A stretch of 64,000 nt of DNA from Onchocerca volvulus (Eukaryota; Nematoda; Chromadorea; Rhabditida; Onchocercidae), in NCBI GenBank assembly GCA_000499405.2, contig HG738137.1, positions 20,484,603 through 20,548,602 of the forward strand, read 5' to 3'. Below the pieces are notes generated by a model. The model was not told the origin of the DNA and made no database searches. It saw nothing but the letters and a program-made list of their open reading frames with translations. A program made the translations under genes and the position numbers. Positions 1-14,400 of the stretch are shown here, piece after piece (position 1 is the stretch's first letter; every line of letters begins with the position of its first letter).

Positions 1-1199
1 TCAAAAGACAGACAATTCGATAGACAAGTCGATTCCAACTCATGTAACACTTTTATCTAAACGTATGCATCTATTTCGATTTCATGTTTAATCCATTTTT
101 CAATCTCAAATTTCATTTTACCATTAATGAATCGGTAAATGAATAGCACAATGCACCAGTTTATTGAAGCAATGTATAAACTGTTCGGCAGAGAAATATA
201 CTACGGATATATTAGCACAAAAAATGACACATATTTTGAAAAAAGGCAAAAAATAATGCAAACATCAAATCGTGTTAGTGATAAGTTATTTTCATATCTT
301 GGAAATTGATTTTGTTGAAAAACAAGAAAAAATTTGTATAATGGGTGATACTTTATATTAGTCAGAACTTTGTCTCCCTATGACAGCAAATCGAATATAT
401 TAATTACTTTAATAATTTTTTTTTTTGATTTTTGTTTTGCCAATTCAAAATAGTTACTTTTAGAGATAACCGAAATTCGGAAGAATTTTGTTTGATAAGT
501 AAGTGCCATGATTTTCTCGAGAAAAATCACAAAATACAAATAATTGGATTTTACAAATATTCATCATTAATTCATAAATTTTCAAATAAGTTTTGGTCAA
601 TTGCTTTGTGAAAAAATCGACATGTAGAAAAATTTTAGTATGAATTGGAAACAACTAGATGCATATCATTTGCAGGGAAATATTATTGGAATAGGATAAA
701 GAAGATTTTGGATAATGCCAAGATCGATTTAAAAATATATGATTTGGTAAAACATCACATTAACTATCATTGAAAAAATGGACAAAAACGCACGAATCAA
801 TTTTTGAAGAATATACATTAAACTTACAAATGCGTAAATAGTTTCTATAAAATATATGAAAAGTTACATAATAAAAGTAATAGATATCAGTGCAGCAGTA
901 TTTGAAAAACATGGACAACAAAATAAAAGTATTATATTCCCACTGAAATATTTACAAATATTTTCGTATTCAGATAAAGTTTAATTATTTATAAATGTCA
1001 TTCACTATACGTTGTTTTACAAAAAGTGCAATAAAGACAGGAAAAATTCCGATCCTGTTTACTTCTAAATTTTCTTTTTCCTTCTAATTTTATAAAAATA
1101 GATGCTGTAACGGCAGACTTTTTTATTCAAAACAGGAGCAATTTTTTAAAAATCAAATAAACTTCGTATATGTTGACTTGAATTCGAAATCAACGAACA

Positions 1200-1438
1200 A
1201 TGACAGAACATTACGGAGAGCACATACGACGTTATCCTACTTTATTAACTTCTCTTCAGTGGAAATTTCAGATTAGAGAACTTCTGAACAAAAAAGTTAG
1301 GGAATGGGTTCATTCAGCTCATAAAAAAAACATAGCTTTTGGAAGTCACTTGGAGAAGATGCCATTAACGAAGTAGTAAAATCAAATATAAATCATTCTC
1401 AAATCTTCAACCTTTGTCCTATTCCATCAGTCAGGTAA
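1200..1438 (+). pseudogene. Coding-like exon broken by a one-base frameshift in an A-run
   Basis: An ATG at 1,200 opens a frame of 58 codons beginning MTEHYGEHIRRYPTLL, with a balanced, protein-like composition unlike the surrounding DNA. It stops at 1,374-1,376. Moving by one base at the run of eight A at about 1,322-1,329 gives a second open frame that continues through EDAINEVVKSN to CPIPSVR, exactly at a good splice donor (CAG/GTAAGT, cut after 1,438). The two halves read as one exon with a frameshift: a decayed gene, a sequencing indel, or coincidence. The protein family is not recognised and no following exon was found. Confidence 0.35.
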
Positions 1439-2003
1439 GTGCAATAGAAATGTTTTGTCGTTAGAAAGCAAGGTATGCAATTTCCACACAATTTTGTTTT
1501 GTAAATTAAGAATTATTTGCCGAAAAGTATTCAGTTAACAAAATTTTTTGAACGAGCAGTTATTTTGGTCGGAACCATTTAAGTATCTCCTATCATCATC
1601 GAAATATTACATACTTTTAGGTAGTGGAAAGGATTTTAAAAATTTTAATTTAGAACTTAAAATCTCATTTAAATGCAATGAATTTGTATTCAATACTTTC
1701 TTAAACTATACTCGATAAAATACTTCAGCAATAATTATTTTCACTCTTTCATTTTACAGCTATTCATATAATAATTATTTTCATCCGCAACTTTTTCCTT
1801 CTGATAGTTCGAACCTCTTCCGGTTGTACTAAAACTAATAATTTATTAGCTACAGCATTTATTTTAATGAAATGAGAATATCTGGAATGGGAGCCAAGAC
1901 GAGAAGATTCGTATTTGCCATGTCAAGTACTACTTCTAATTCAACTCATTTCTCTCTTTTTTTTTTTTTTTCTTGGAATAAATAGTTGGTTATGGATTAA
2001 GTT

Positions 2004-2285
2004 TCAGCACATATGCAGAAAAGAGATTAGAATGATTGTTTGTATTTGAAAAAAATGGTATTTGCTGTTGCTATTTGTCCGTACTACTGTCGATTCTCCA
2101 TTGTCATCTATATGAATGACCTGTGAAGTAGTATTTTCAAAATCTGAGATAGAAAAACTTTCTGCATGTTTACGCATACACACATAGCAAATTTCCTGAT
2201 GATTGTATGACTGGTCTTCATTATAAACCCGGTATCTGAGGAAAGTGAACTCACATTTGATCCATTCTCTGCGTATAACTTTCAA
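2004..2285 (-). other. Unassigned coding-like ORF, possible exon
   Basis: An open minus-strand frame reads VIRREWIKCEFTFLRYRVYN followed by a cysteine pair (CYVCMRK) and an acidic stretch. The composition looks like real protein rather than translated AT-rich spacer. A weak acceptor (TTTTCAAG) precedes it at about 2,300. Two other coding-like minus-strand ORFs lie upstream in the same orientation: 2,873-3,079, starting MSPAKTVKLTVKQSEIMRR with a possible donor TTG/GTAAAC, and 3,520-3,804, containing HYIRGMRVKHVNDN. Phases did not give a clean joined model, so these may be exons of an unknown or decayed gene. Confidence 0.25.
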
Positions 2286-3950
2286 AGGAAGGACCCCTTG
2301 AAAATGGATCTAAAAAGATTTTGCATAGAGCGAATGAAAAACGGCAAGAGATACTATTTTGTGTTGTCAACCCTTCATTCAGAAGAAATCATCGAACAAC
2401 GCTTTTTACTTCGGTATTAATTCGGTGAATGTAAATTATTTACGTACTCTACGTATGTGTGTATGCGCGAATTTGAAAAATTTTTTGAATGAAAGTTTCT
2501 TTGAAATCACAGATCTGATATGGCAGCTTGCTATGATGAAATTCATAACTGAAAGGGAAGATTACTGATGGCTTCGCAGTTAAAGTTATTGGCGGACAAG
2601 AATTTTTCATAAGCAGTCATCCATATACCAACGGCTAGTCTTCTCTACGGATAATCCAATGATGATCGGATTTACGGAAATGTCGTGAAAATAATTTTTG
2701 CGAATATAAAAATTCCTGTTAGAAAAAGGTATTTATTGAAAGGCGAACAATTACGAACAAACAACTATTCCAAAGTATCCAAATGACTATTCACTGTGTT
2801 TCTTCCTTTTGTTGCTCGTAGAAAAGAATAATTCTGGTCCCTGTTGTTGATTGTTTTGTCGATTAGAATCGATTATTGCTGGGGTCGTTGTAAAATAATG
2901 TTGGTAGAAAACCCTTGTCGAAAACTGCTGTAGAAACACTGGCGCTCGTTTACCAATCGTGGAAAAAGAATGCCATTTTGCTCAAAATCCGAATCCCTCC
3001 TTCTTTCTTGATCTCCAATTTGGCGCCTCATGATCTCGCTTTGTTTAACTGTTAGTTTGACCGTTTTGGCGGGGGACATATTTATCCTACCGTTATCAGC
3101 CTATTGGTACGTTTGAAATTACGCGCTTCATGACCTTTAACATCTTTTGTTTAAATCAGTTTTCGGATTTCTCCGACAGGAGATATGTTCCGAGAAAAAA
3201 GGAAATGAGATTGCTTGTGATTCATTCAATTTAAGTGAGTTCCGCTAGAAATCGCACTTGATTCCCATCCCATAGTTGCATATAGAAACCCAAATATTTT
3301 TCTTCACCGAAGAAACAATTAATTGACAAAAATTGCTGAAACTCATCACTGTTACGATGCTCTGCGATATTCAATCATTTTTTGAGATGATGTCAACAGA
3401 TATCACTTCAACATTAAGATGATAAATCTATTCAGTGGCGAAGAAATAAATATCATCGCAAAAAATGCCGCGACTTTCGATCAACTGCGAAAAGGCGTAA
3501 CACAAACTTCCGAATTATACTAATTCGGATCATCTATCAATGCGCAACTTCCCATTGCATTATCATTCACATGTTTCACCCTCATCCCACGTATATAATG
3601 CAGCTGAGGATGCGAAACTAAATATTTACGCAAAGTGAAATACATGAACGCAAGATGCACGAGACTAATCTGGCTGCTAACTTTGCAACACTTAGCATGA
3701 ATGGGTAGAGCAGAAGAGAAGGCAATGGCAGAAGTACAGCTTGTCGTGGATTCAAGACAGCCTTCTACTTGATTGATGGGTCTATGCACGTAGGCAGGTA
3801 CCAATCTTCCTGGAATAGAAGAGAATTAGACTAAAGATTAAGCGAAGTATCGTTTTGATGATGATGCCTTGTGTATGCATATTATGTGTATGTATGCACA
3901 TGCCTTTGTATCCATCCATCTTATCCATCATGGATTTTCCTCTTCAAGTA

Positions 3951-4037
3951 TTCTTTCTCCTCCTTCTCTTCCTCCTCCCACTCCTCTTTCCTTCTTCTTC
4001 CTCCTCCTCCTTCTTTCTTATCCTCCTCTTCCTCTCC
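3951..4037 (+). repeat. Homopyrimidine tract (TCC/CTT-rich)
   Basis: About 85 bases are almost purely C and T, mainly TCC, CTT and TTC units, with purines only at isolated positions. Three overlapping Ser/Leu/Phe-rich ORFs in three frames are by-products of this composition and are not genes. Such homopurine-homopyrimidine tracts can form triplex (H-)DNA. Confidence 0.8.
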
Positions 4038-6123
4038 AATTGCTTTGCGTCCACCAAAGAGCACTTGTTCTTGTCTTGTATATTTTTTATTTCCAACTCA
4101 TTTTTTTACTAGAAAAATAAAAGTTCTGTCTTCTTAGCACCAAGATAATCAACGGATGTAATAAGGAAAGATATTCTGCAGTCTCCAATGAGTAATGCAT
4201 TTTTGCATGCTGCTTGCTCTGGCAGTACACGCTTTGTCATGCATCCGTTTTCCTTCCATTTTCATTGCAGTGGTAAGATTTTGATTAAACATAGATATGA
4301 AACAAGCTCAGCTCAGAAGAAACAACCTTGACCAACGGTTCTCAATAAAAAACGAAATGGTATAACAATACTGCTGATAGCAGATAAGATGGTAGAGTAC
4401 TTGTTGTTGTAGCAATCCTTTTCCGATGTAATGTGAAAAGATCATGTAAATTTTTTTTTCTTTATTCTTTGTTCTTTAATTTTCTTCTTTTGTTCCAAAT
4501 TTTCACAATTCTGTCTTCATTGCCTTATTCATAGCTATGAAGCTTTTCAAGTTCAAAACATGCAGCAAAAATGTACTGAATTGTGAAATAGTGTTCAATA
4601 ATTCGAAACTATTATTATTCATTATGCGATAATAGATACCATTAGTCGATTCGAATCGGAATCCTTGCATTATCACTTTTCATTCCAGCATTCATTTATA
4701 ATGTTTTGAATTAGCATGCTAAAATTTCTTGCTGTGCTTCGAGATTTTTCCTTCATCTGTGCATCATGTTGGTGCCACAGTACAACGAATACAATTGGAC
4801 ATCGAAATGTGTTGAAATACCATCTGTCATTTATATCTTCATCTTCAACTAAAATTTTTTAAAATTATTTTTTTGAATTTGGCAAAACCGAATCTGTTTC
4901 CCTTAGTCTACAATCAAAATCAAAGGTACTAAATGAAGGATGTAGATTTTATTAGGTCTAACAGAATTATTCCTACTGTGCTTATTAAAAAATGACCTAA
5001 TTTATGATAGTGATTTAATTTATTTTTCCTTTACTTTTGTTGTATTTCCCACTAATTCTTTATTATAGAAAAACGAGTGAATGGAGAAACTTGATGAGTA
5101 AAGTGATGAAACTATGCGGGAAAATCAAGTCATATTTGTGTTGTATGTGAAAACATAGAATTTGAATACCAAATCATTCTAATTTTATCAATCCTTACAA
5201 AAACCGTATGATGTACTGTATGATTGCTGAAATTTAAGAATTTTTCGGTTTTTTCTTGCACGCAGTTTTCTCTCAATTGATTGGAAATTTTCAGTTTTTC
5301 CTTAGTGAATTCTATGTATCATTTTTTTTTTTTTTTTTTTTTTTTAGATATTGTTTATTCTGGCATCCTATTAATATTTTTTCCCTTTTCGAGAAACGAA
5401 TAAAAGCGAATGCCGGAGATACCAAAATTTGTCACAATCATTATGAGAGACTAGAATTATCGTAAATCGACTTTTTAAATTACTCCTTTAATGCTTTGTT
5501 CAAAAATATAATTTTTTTTAAAACCTGGCGTAATTGTCAAGTTTTTTTTTTTTTTTTTTTGCAATTAAAAATCGAAGTTTAGATAAACTTTTTATTTTTG
5601 CTTATTTGACAGTTAATTCAGACTCTAAGCCATCATTTTGCATTAATACATGCATTGGTGCGAAAAACTTCAACATTTTCATATGCACTACTATGGATTT
5701 CTTTCTAGGCTGATGAATGAAAATGTAAAAGGTAGTTCAACGCAATCAGAGGACGAGTTGCTCGACATTTGATGGTTAAATTGTTAATTGTAAATTGCGC
5801 ATTGTATGCTGCGTGCATATTTGTGATTATTCAAAGGTAATTAGATTTTTTGCTTCCTAAATAGATTGTTTGTTTTCCTATTCGTATTACAGCATGCTGA
5901 TATGTAAACTGAATAGATGGAATTAGGTGTGCGTTCGGAGATGATTCAATAATCCTATGCTAAGTTATTGCCTTTTAATGATAAAATCTCGTCTTCGATT
6001 ATTTGGGGAATTTTTGAAAGGTGGTATGATGTACGGAATTCTTAGCGTTAAATTTCAATAATAATTAAAGAGATTTAAATTTGAGAAATAACGAAATATG
6101 CTTGCGTAACGAATGTTGCTATT

Positions 6124-9100
6124 ATGGCAGCAGAAGGACACAACGTTGATGCAACATTATTAGCAATTGGGCGTGATCACGGTCACTACTTTGTTCGCAA
6201 AACATTTGGTAAACCAGCATACTGTCATCACTGTTGCGATAAAATATGGGGGATGCTTACACAAGGATATGCCTGCGAGGGTTTGTTACTAATTTTCTGA
6301 GTTCAACATTTTTTTCAAACAATGGACTATGCTCTTCATTTCTAGAATTAAAAGAACATTCGGAATTTTTTGAAAGACACCATGACTTTAAAAAAATAGT
6401 TACATTGCTAATTCCAAATCTAAGATTGATTTCATAAAATATATCTAATAAATTCTTATATATAAAACGTAACTGTGTGGCATAATCGCTTTGTTTTCTT
6501 TCGCTAGATTTTTTAGAAAGCTTTGCTTTTTAAAAATGATTGAGTTTACTTCATAATTGATTATATTATTATATAGGAATTTATTAGATATATTTCATGC
6601 ACAGCTCATTTGGAAAAAAAAAACATATTTGTCGAGTGGAATCGCCAATTAGTGCAAACCTGGTTCCTAAGTATACCTGGTTCCAAAATTATGAATTGGT
6701 CTTTTTTACTATGATTCATTGGACAGTGATTTATATCATAACGGTTTGTTTTATCTCACAAAGATTCAGAAAAGCAAGTCTTTCAGTTTGCAATTTCATA
6801 TGTCACGACAAATGTATGAAAACGGTTGTTTCATTCTGTAGTGGTGTTGCTTTGCAGTTGATAAAGGTAACAATTAATATGCCTAATAAAGCTACTAAGC
6901 ATATTTCCTGGACCGGTAATAAATTGAACATAGAATTTATAGTTGCGTTCTTTTCTAAAAAATACGTCTATATATTATATGTTCTGCTTGCTACCGTCCA
7001 GAAGTGCATTTTTCGATTGTGCTGATCACATATAATAGTTAACCAAACTTCTGGTAGCTTACACGCCGTCTTAATTTATATTCGAAATACTTTTATGAAT
7101 ATGTCTTAGAAAATGGAACTCTTTTTTAGATTTACATCCAATTATTAGAAGAAATGTCATCTCTCCTTTTGACTGCAGTTTCCTTACTTATCACTATGAA
7201 GTTATGAGTCTAATTTTTCATAGATTTGAATCTTGTTTTCAACAAAATTAAGTAGGAATGTTAAAATTCATATCTGATCTCATTTTTCCTAATTTTTGAA
7301 GTTTTATTTGGGCTTTTTATATTTCATTGATGTTTCGACTTTTCTTTGCAGAATCCAGTCGCTCACACATGGTCTGAACCATCACATATCAAACGGAGAT
7401 TTTGCTGCGTTTGTCGTAAAAAAACCGATGATTCGGTGGCTGTTGAATGTGAGGGTAAGTTGCATTTTCAAGTCAAATTTTGCATTTTGCAGATGATATT
7501 ATGAAGTTTTGTTGTTATTATTTTTTCATAGTTCCTGAATAATCTCTCGAGATTGTATGAATTTGCTTGAAGATTTAAGGATCTACGAAAGTGTAATTAA
7601 TTGAACGGAGTTCTTCAGTGATTGATGTTTCGTTTTCTGTAAAATTTATGAAACTTTCTATTAGGAACTTATATTTACAAAAGACAAGCAAAATGAGATT
7701 TCATTCCCAATTTCAGTTTGATTATGTTAGCTGTAAGCTATTCATTTTGGTCTTCGCTCTTTGCGATGGTTATCATAGGTCCATGCACTCCATGTACTTT
7801 CCAACTATTATAAATGGGGATTTCCCATTCCTCCATCTTCGATCTGTTTAATTTTTTTCATTCACTATTTGTTTATTTTATAGTTTGCGAATATTACGTT
7901 CACGTTGACTGTCAGGATTTAGCAGTAAGTGACTGCAAGGAAGCTGCTACATATGTACCTAATTTGGATAAGGTATGTTTTTCTGTTTTACTCATTTTAT
8001 CATTTCTTAGGCGACTTGCACTTAAAAAATTTGTCATTGCAATATCCAAATTCTGGGTTCTTCAAAGTTTTTTAATGTTTTAATTAATGAAACAATTTTC
8101 CCTTTTACGATTAGAATAAAAAATTTTTTCAACAAAATTTTTTCTTGACTTACTACTTTAATTCTCAGCGCTTGTTTCATTAATTCTAAAATCAAGTGAT
8201 ACATTTAATAAATCGGTCAGCTGTCAAAATGAAATCACCAGATCAGATTTTATTAAAGAAGACTTAGTAAAGCAGTGTATACTCTGATAAAATACTTGAA
8301 GTGCAAAAATTCAGATGTCTGAAACATGGATTTTTCTTAAACTTGGAATGCAATCTTCACATAGATAAGAATTAAAGAGATTTCTACTTAATAGTTAAAG
8401 ACAAGAAGGGGATAGGGTGAGGCATGAAAAAGAATAAACTTATGCTTCAGATTTAGCTTTTCTGAAAAGCTTAAATTCTGAAAGTTTATTGCCTTTTTTT
8501 TGCTGCCGAATGCTGTCATATGAAATGGATCGCAGTTTTATTAAATAATATAGAACTATTTCATAAGTTATATAAAGCAGTAACTGATGTACTGATGAAA
8601 AAGGAAATTGGCTATGGGCCGTTAGTGCTGAGTGATGTTTGCTTACATCATATGCTGAGTTGAAACCCGAATCTTTTCGAACTCTAAAGCAACTTATTTA
8701 ATAAAGCGCACACATTCAGCTCGTTTCCTCTTTTTTTAAAATTCTCATTCTTCATTCTTTCTTTTTATTTCTCGACATCTAGAATAACACTCTTTTTACA
8801 AACAAAAATAAAGCTCTTCGGAAGCTCCGGAATCAAAAAAAAGAAAAAAAAAAAGATAGCCTAGCAAACCGGAATGATGGGCTTTTTTCTTTCTTCAATA
8901 AATCATTCAATGAATTTCTGAAAAAAGAAAAAAAAGAAAGAACCTCTCTATTTGTTGGAGTGGCCAAATTTATTACAAGATGAAGTGTCATAATCTTCAA
9001 ATTTTTCAACTTAAATATCTCGTTGAATTGGATTTCTCTTTTATTTAAGCAGATTTCAAACTGTTTTTGAAATGACTTGTTCCGTAAAATTTCCATTTGA

Positions 9101-11377
9101 GTATTGATAAATGTTTTCAAGCTGAAGTAATTAGACCGTCTGTGATTATTAAATGTGGCTGTTAAGTGCTTCTGAATATTATTAAGTTTAAAGTATTGCA
9201 AAAATCAAATTGATGATGTGAGAATTTTTAAATTCAAAATTTCAAACTTCGTTTGCGAAATTTTTGTTTTCATCCATATAATCTATTTAAGGAACCAGTT
9301 CTCGTTCCTAAATATTATTTCAAATCTATAATCTACTTTGTTTGATTTTCATCCGTATAATGTAAAGGACTCAATCAAAGCTAATTTACTTGTTTATATT
9401 TGTATTCCACCATGCTTTGCTTGCTTTGCTTTCTTAATGGCTTTATATATACTGAAACCTTTATGATCTCAATACTTGATAGTCAATATATATAGAAAAT
9501 TTTTTTTTTAAATTGTAAAGATTTTAATATTTGTATTGTAACCAAAATCGAAAGTTCGGCAATAGCAGAAAAATTATGACAAATTTCAGTTTTCTATGAT
9601 ATTGTTTAGAACCGAAAGTTCTTCGTGGATCCATTTTAAAAATTAAGCAATCATATTATTGCTATTCCTTCAGAACAAACAAGTGCAGCATCATCATATG
9701 AGGGAGGGCAATATACCGCGCGATTCCAAGTGCGTTGTATGCAGAAAAGCCTGTTGGTCTTACGAATGCTTGGCTGGTATGAGATGTGGTTGGTGCTCTG
9801 CGACGGTGCGTTTTTATGAATTGTTACATATTTCATCAGCATATATTTTCTGAACTGCAGTTATATAGACTAGTTTTTCTAATTATTATATGTGTAAATT
9901 TTTTCATTCTAGAGTCCTTCAGTCAAGCAACGATTTGTGATCCTGTATTACTTAGGGATGCACAGTCAGATATTTGCTGATTCTTGAAATACGTGAATAT
10001 CCTGATTCCTCTCATTTTGCGAAATTCTTTAATACTTTAATTTGTATTTACTGACTTTACTGGAACTTCGACTTTTTTATCTTTCATTCTTACTTCGAAA
10101 GAGACTATCAGATTATATATATTGTAACTTTAAACGCATGAAAACCAAATGCTTTTGAAAAAGTAGCTCGAAATTCAAAAGCTAAAAAAAATTTCCGAAA
10201 AAATGAAATTCGTTCCGTATTCTAGTATGCTGTGCAGAGTACTGCAGAATTTTCCTACAACGACGATAGAGCTATCCAATTAGGAAACCATCATCAAGGA
10301 AAATAAAACTTGCATAAAATGAATAAGTTAAATAATTTGTGGAGGAAGTTTTATATGCGGAAAAATTAGAGATGTGAAGAAATTTACTCCAGAAAAATAT
10401 ATTATAATTTTCAGGCTCATGCTATCTGTTATCGTCAAATGTCTCTTGAATGCGATTTTGGTGCTTTGAGAAAAATTATGTTGCCACCCAATGCACTGAC
10501 AATTCCAAGGACAGAACTCCCAATGAAACAGTTGCTTAACATTCAAGGAACTCATCCCGAAGGTTTCAACCAGCAACGTATATCCTTTTTTTTTTTTCAA
10601 CGAATTTGCAAAATTCTGTCATATTTTCTTCATTTTCTTTTTAAAAAAAAATTGTACTTTAGTTTAATGACAGTAGAAACTTTGCAAGTGTGGAATCATT
10701 AAGTAGTTGTAAGTAATTAGATCTATTCTTTCTTTCTTGATAAGACCGCATACTAAGTTATTTGCAGAGCACTTCCAAAAAATTTTAATCTTTTTGTAGA
10801 AAATTTTATTGTTTTCACACATTTTTTTGGATTTCAGCATTATCACCAGTAAAAACACATCCAGAAGATTTAGTATCGAGTTTGGCGGATGAAACAAAAG
10901 AAAAAGAGGACTACGAAATTCTGCGTATTTTTGATGGCAATAGCTCTCTCAGGAAATACGTATATCGCACTGCCACCGTACCAAAAACAGCCTCGATTCA
11001 GCAAATACGAGTAAGTTAAAATATTTCGCTTTTTAAATTTTTATGTTGACTTATTATTCTTGAACACTGGAAGGATAAAAAGAAAGATTGGTTTTTTAAA
11101 GATCATCGAAATAGTCGAATAATTTGGTCACAACTTTCAAAATGAAACGAATAATTTTAGAGAATTCAGTCTAAAAGATTGCAAACGATGCAAATACGTA
11201 CGAGAGGAATATTAAGTGGGATGCTTTCATCTCTGAATTATATTTATTACAATTTTATCAATTTTTAATCCATTAGTTTTTTTCTTTTCCTTTTCTTTTT
11301 TTCTTTTTTTGGCTGCAATAAACTTAAAGACAAGAAAAAATCTATTCGCAATATTTTTCCATACGTCTATGGAATGA

Positions 11378-11412
<35 letters not shown>

Positions 11413-14400
11413 TTCTATATTTTGTGTTAAAATAAGCATAATATTCAGTTAACAAAGTTTCTATGCTCATTTATATAATTTATATTAGGACATGGCACTC
11501 AGGAGATTTCATATCAGTGACAATCCTGATTGTTATTATATCACGCAAGTGCTCAATGACAGTGAGTATTTTTGTAATTTATATAAATGCAGTGGTTTAG
11601 GATGTTTTTTCACTATTTTTCTTACGTATTTCTGAATTCAGTATTTATCATGTAGCAGTTAGGTTCAAAAATCATTTACCACTTCTTTCGATAAATTTCA
11701 GTGCCGAAGAATTCAAAAATTTTTCCAGATGGCGAGGAAGAATTGCTTGAAGACCCATTGCCACTGAGAAATGTACGGCGATCGGAGGGACGTCGTGTAC
11801 AAATTTTCCTTCGATATAAAGATGATCCTGAAAAAACAGTTGTTAAATTATATGGTGGTTGGCTGAGGTAAATTTTAACGATTCATCAACTAAGATGATT
11901 TGTTGTTGCAGTTATTACGCTGAAAATATTTCGTTCCATATTCCTTTTCTAAGCATTAATTAAATCATATATGAAAAGCCGTATTTGTATGCTGCACTTT
12001 TTGCCCATAACTTTAATTTTTATATTTAAGTTATTATCGACGAAATGCTTTTTTTGGATCCTCCATATAAAATTCTAGAATGCAGAATCAATCAAGAAAA
12101 AACACGTGACTTAAATCTTTTCAGATTAAATTGAAATTAACGTACTTCTTCATGCTTCAGGAAAATCTTTTTAAAGCTCCAAATAATAGTATTAAATACA
12201 GTGGAATGACTACTTTTTTAGAGTACCAGTAACATTTTGTTCACTGTTAGTTACAAAAGAAACATTGGTGCAAGATGCAGTGGCAGAAGCACTGGATCAC
12301 TTTGGGTTGGATCGAAATTCAGCTAATCGTTATAATTTAATTGAAGTTTCGCTTGATCGTGGTGTTGCTGAAAGAACTGCGAATTCACAGGAAAATATGT
12401 TGCAGCTTGTGCGAAATTTAAGAAAGGTATAACTATAAATGATTTTTCCTGCCCTTTTTGTAAATTTTCTATCTGAAACAGGATACTCTTACGCTTCATT
12501 TTACAGTAATAATAAGACAAGCTCTTAAAAAGACTGACTTATTTCAAATAGAATGATGATGAATAGTCACAAAAACATTTTTTTTTTTTATTTTTTCTCT
12601 CTTATTACTTTTTTTTTTTAACTTTTCCAAATTCTAGGATTCCTTACGACGTTATCACGTTGTTCGTTTTTATCTGCAAGAAAAGGACGATCCGCATGAA
12701 CACGCTGTTTTTGTTGCCAATTTACCGCTTTCATTGGCTCAAAGACAGTATGAAAGAATTCTTTTACGACTCTTAGGCGCTAAAGGTCATCATTTATTTT
12801 CGGTTGGGAGAGATTTGTACTGCAAAACATTATGTTGTTTATCTTTTTTGTCTTTCGCAGCAAGCTGAAGCTTTCTTCTCTGTCATTTTTTTATATCACT
12901 AATATAGCCAAAAATGCTCTCAATCATTTTAAAAAACGCTTTAAATGCCATCAAAACAAACTTTTACTTTTTGTTGCGGTATACTTTCCATATTTTTTTC
13001 ATATTCTCGAGATAAGACTAAAATTGATCTAAATTCATCCTAATATTTTCTCATAGAGATTTTTAAGAAATTTTGAATTCGTGAAGTGGATTTGAAAAGA
13101 AAGAGGAAAAAAAAATAAGTAAGATGATTTCACTTACTTTTAAATTATGCTTTACTTTTCAGAAAAGCCTTTCACTGCTATTGGACCAATATATTTCGAA
13201 TATGGCTCACTGGTAATTACATTCAATACAGCAAAAGCTGCAACTTCGGCTGTGCAACGTCTCCAGAATGCAGTTTATGAAGAAAAGAAATTAATAGTAC
13301 TTTGTCTTCCTAATGTTCAGGTTAGCCGGTGGTAAAATTTGATAGGATTTATATACCTTATGCAGAAAATCCAAAGCAGTAGCCGAGTACTGAGTATGCG
13401 GACCGTATCTTAGTTTTCATTTTCAGCGCTGAACTCTACAGTTGGAATACACATATTAAGACATCGTATTAAGAAAAAATCGATTCAACTTTATTATTAC
13501 ATTATTTAGAGAAGCAAAGACACCATTATATTGGACTAATCATTCAGTTTTTGGTTAAAATAAGTTAAAAATTTTTCTAATCGTAGAATCTTATTTTTCT
13601 TCAAAGTTCTTTCAGCCCCACATGTTATCATCGGATTGCGAACCTCTTTTAGTGCTTGTAAATGTTAAAAGTGGTGGTTGTCAGGGTAATGAATTAATTA
13701 AATCGTTCAGACGATTGTTAAATCCTTTTCAAGTATTCGATGTTTTAAAAGGTGGTCCATTAGTTGGGTAAGCATTTGAAAATTTCATTTCCGTTTTCTT
13801 TATTATAAAATATATTTTTTGCCTACTATTGAAAATCCTATTTTTATTAGCAAGCAAAATGACATGAAGCAGAATCTAATTGCGCATTTTATGAATTTTT
13901 GTCGCATCATTTTGATTTTAGTTTATATGTTTTCCGAAATGTCCCAAAATATAAGATTTTGGCTTGTGGTGGCGATGGTACAGTTGGTTGGGTTTTGCAG
14001 TGTTTGGATATTGCTAAACAGGTTACTGCTCTTGATTGTCTCATTGGTCAGCTGCATAATTTAAAAAAGTTTAATTATGAAAAATTGGATGTTCGGGTTT
14101 TATTAAGTTTTGACTTGCAGCTTCTGCAATTGCTACTTTGAAAAATATTTTTTCAGGATGCTGCATGTTTTTCTCCACCATGTGGTATTGTGCCATTAGG
14201 TACTGGTAATGATTTGGCAAGAGTTTTACGATGGGGTGGTGGTTATAGTGGTGAAGAAAATCCAAAAGATATTCTTCGAGATGTTATTGAGGCTGAAGAA
14301 ATACGCTTGGATAGGTAGCAAGTGTTTTTGAATTATTGAAATTATTTTAAAAATATGAATTGATCACTGTTGGCATGAAAGGACTACTGGAAATATTTTA

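Larger units (their letters stand above)
1..6123. other. Upstream region with no firm gene
   Basis: No complete gene could be built here. The stretch is AT-rich with many short homopolymers. It contains a frameshifted coding-like exon on the plus strand near 1,200-1,438, three coding-like minus-strand ORFs at 2,004-2,285, 2,873-3,079 and 3,520-3,804, and a pure C/T tract near 3,951-4,037 that creates spurious Ser/Leu-rich ORFs. An in-frame TGA lies just upstream of the DGK start codon, so the DGK coding region does not extend into this region through the same exon. Promoter and 5' UTR of the DGK gene presumably lie here but no specific element is recognised. Confidence 0.6.

Noticed and set aside
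3855..4137. Three overlapping plus-strand ORFs of 83-88 codons
   Set aside because: They come from a C/T-rich low-complexity tract open in all three frames; Ser/Leu/Phe composition, no family.
6597..7025. 142-codon plus-strand ORF
   Set aside because: It only reads through DGK exon 2 (6787-6866) and its flanking introns; the real coding part is included in the DGK model.
8833..9201. 122-codon minus-strand ORF
   Set aside because: It lies in a DGK intron on the opposite strand, is Lys/Asn/Phe-rich as expected from AT-rich DNA, and has no motif or splice context.
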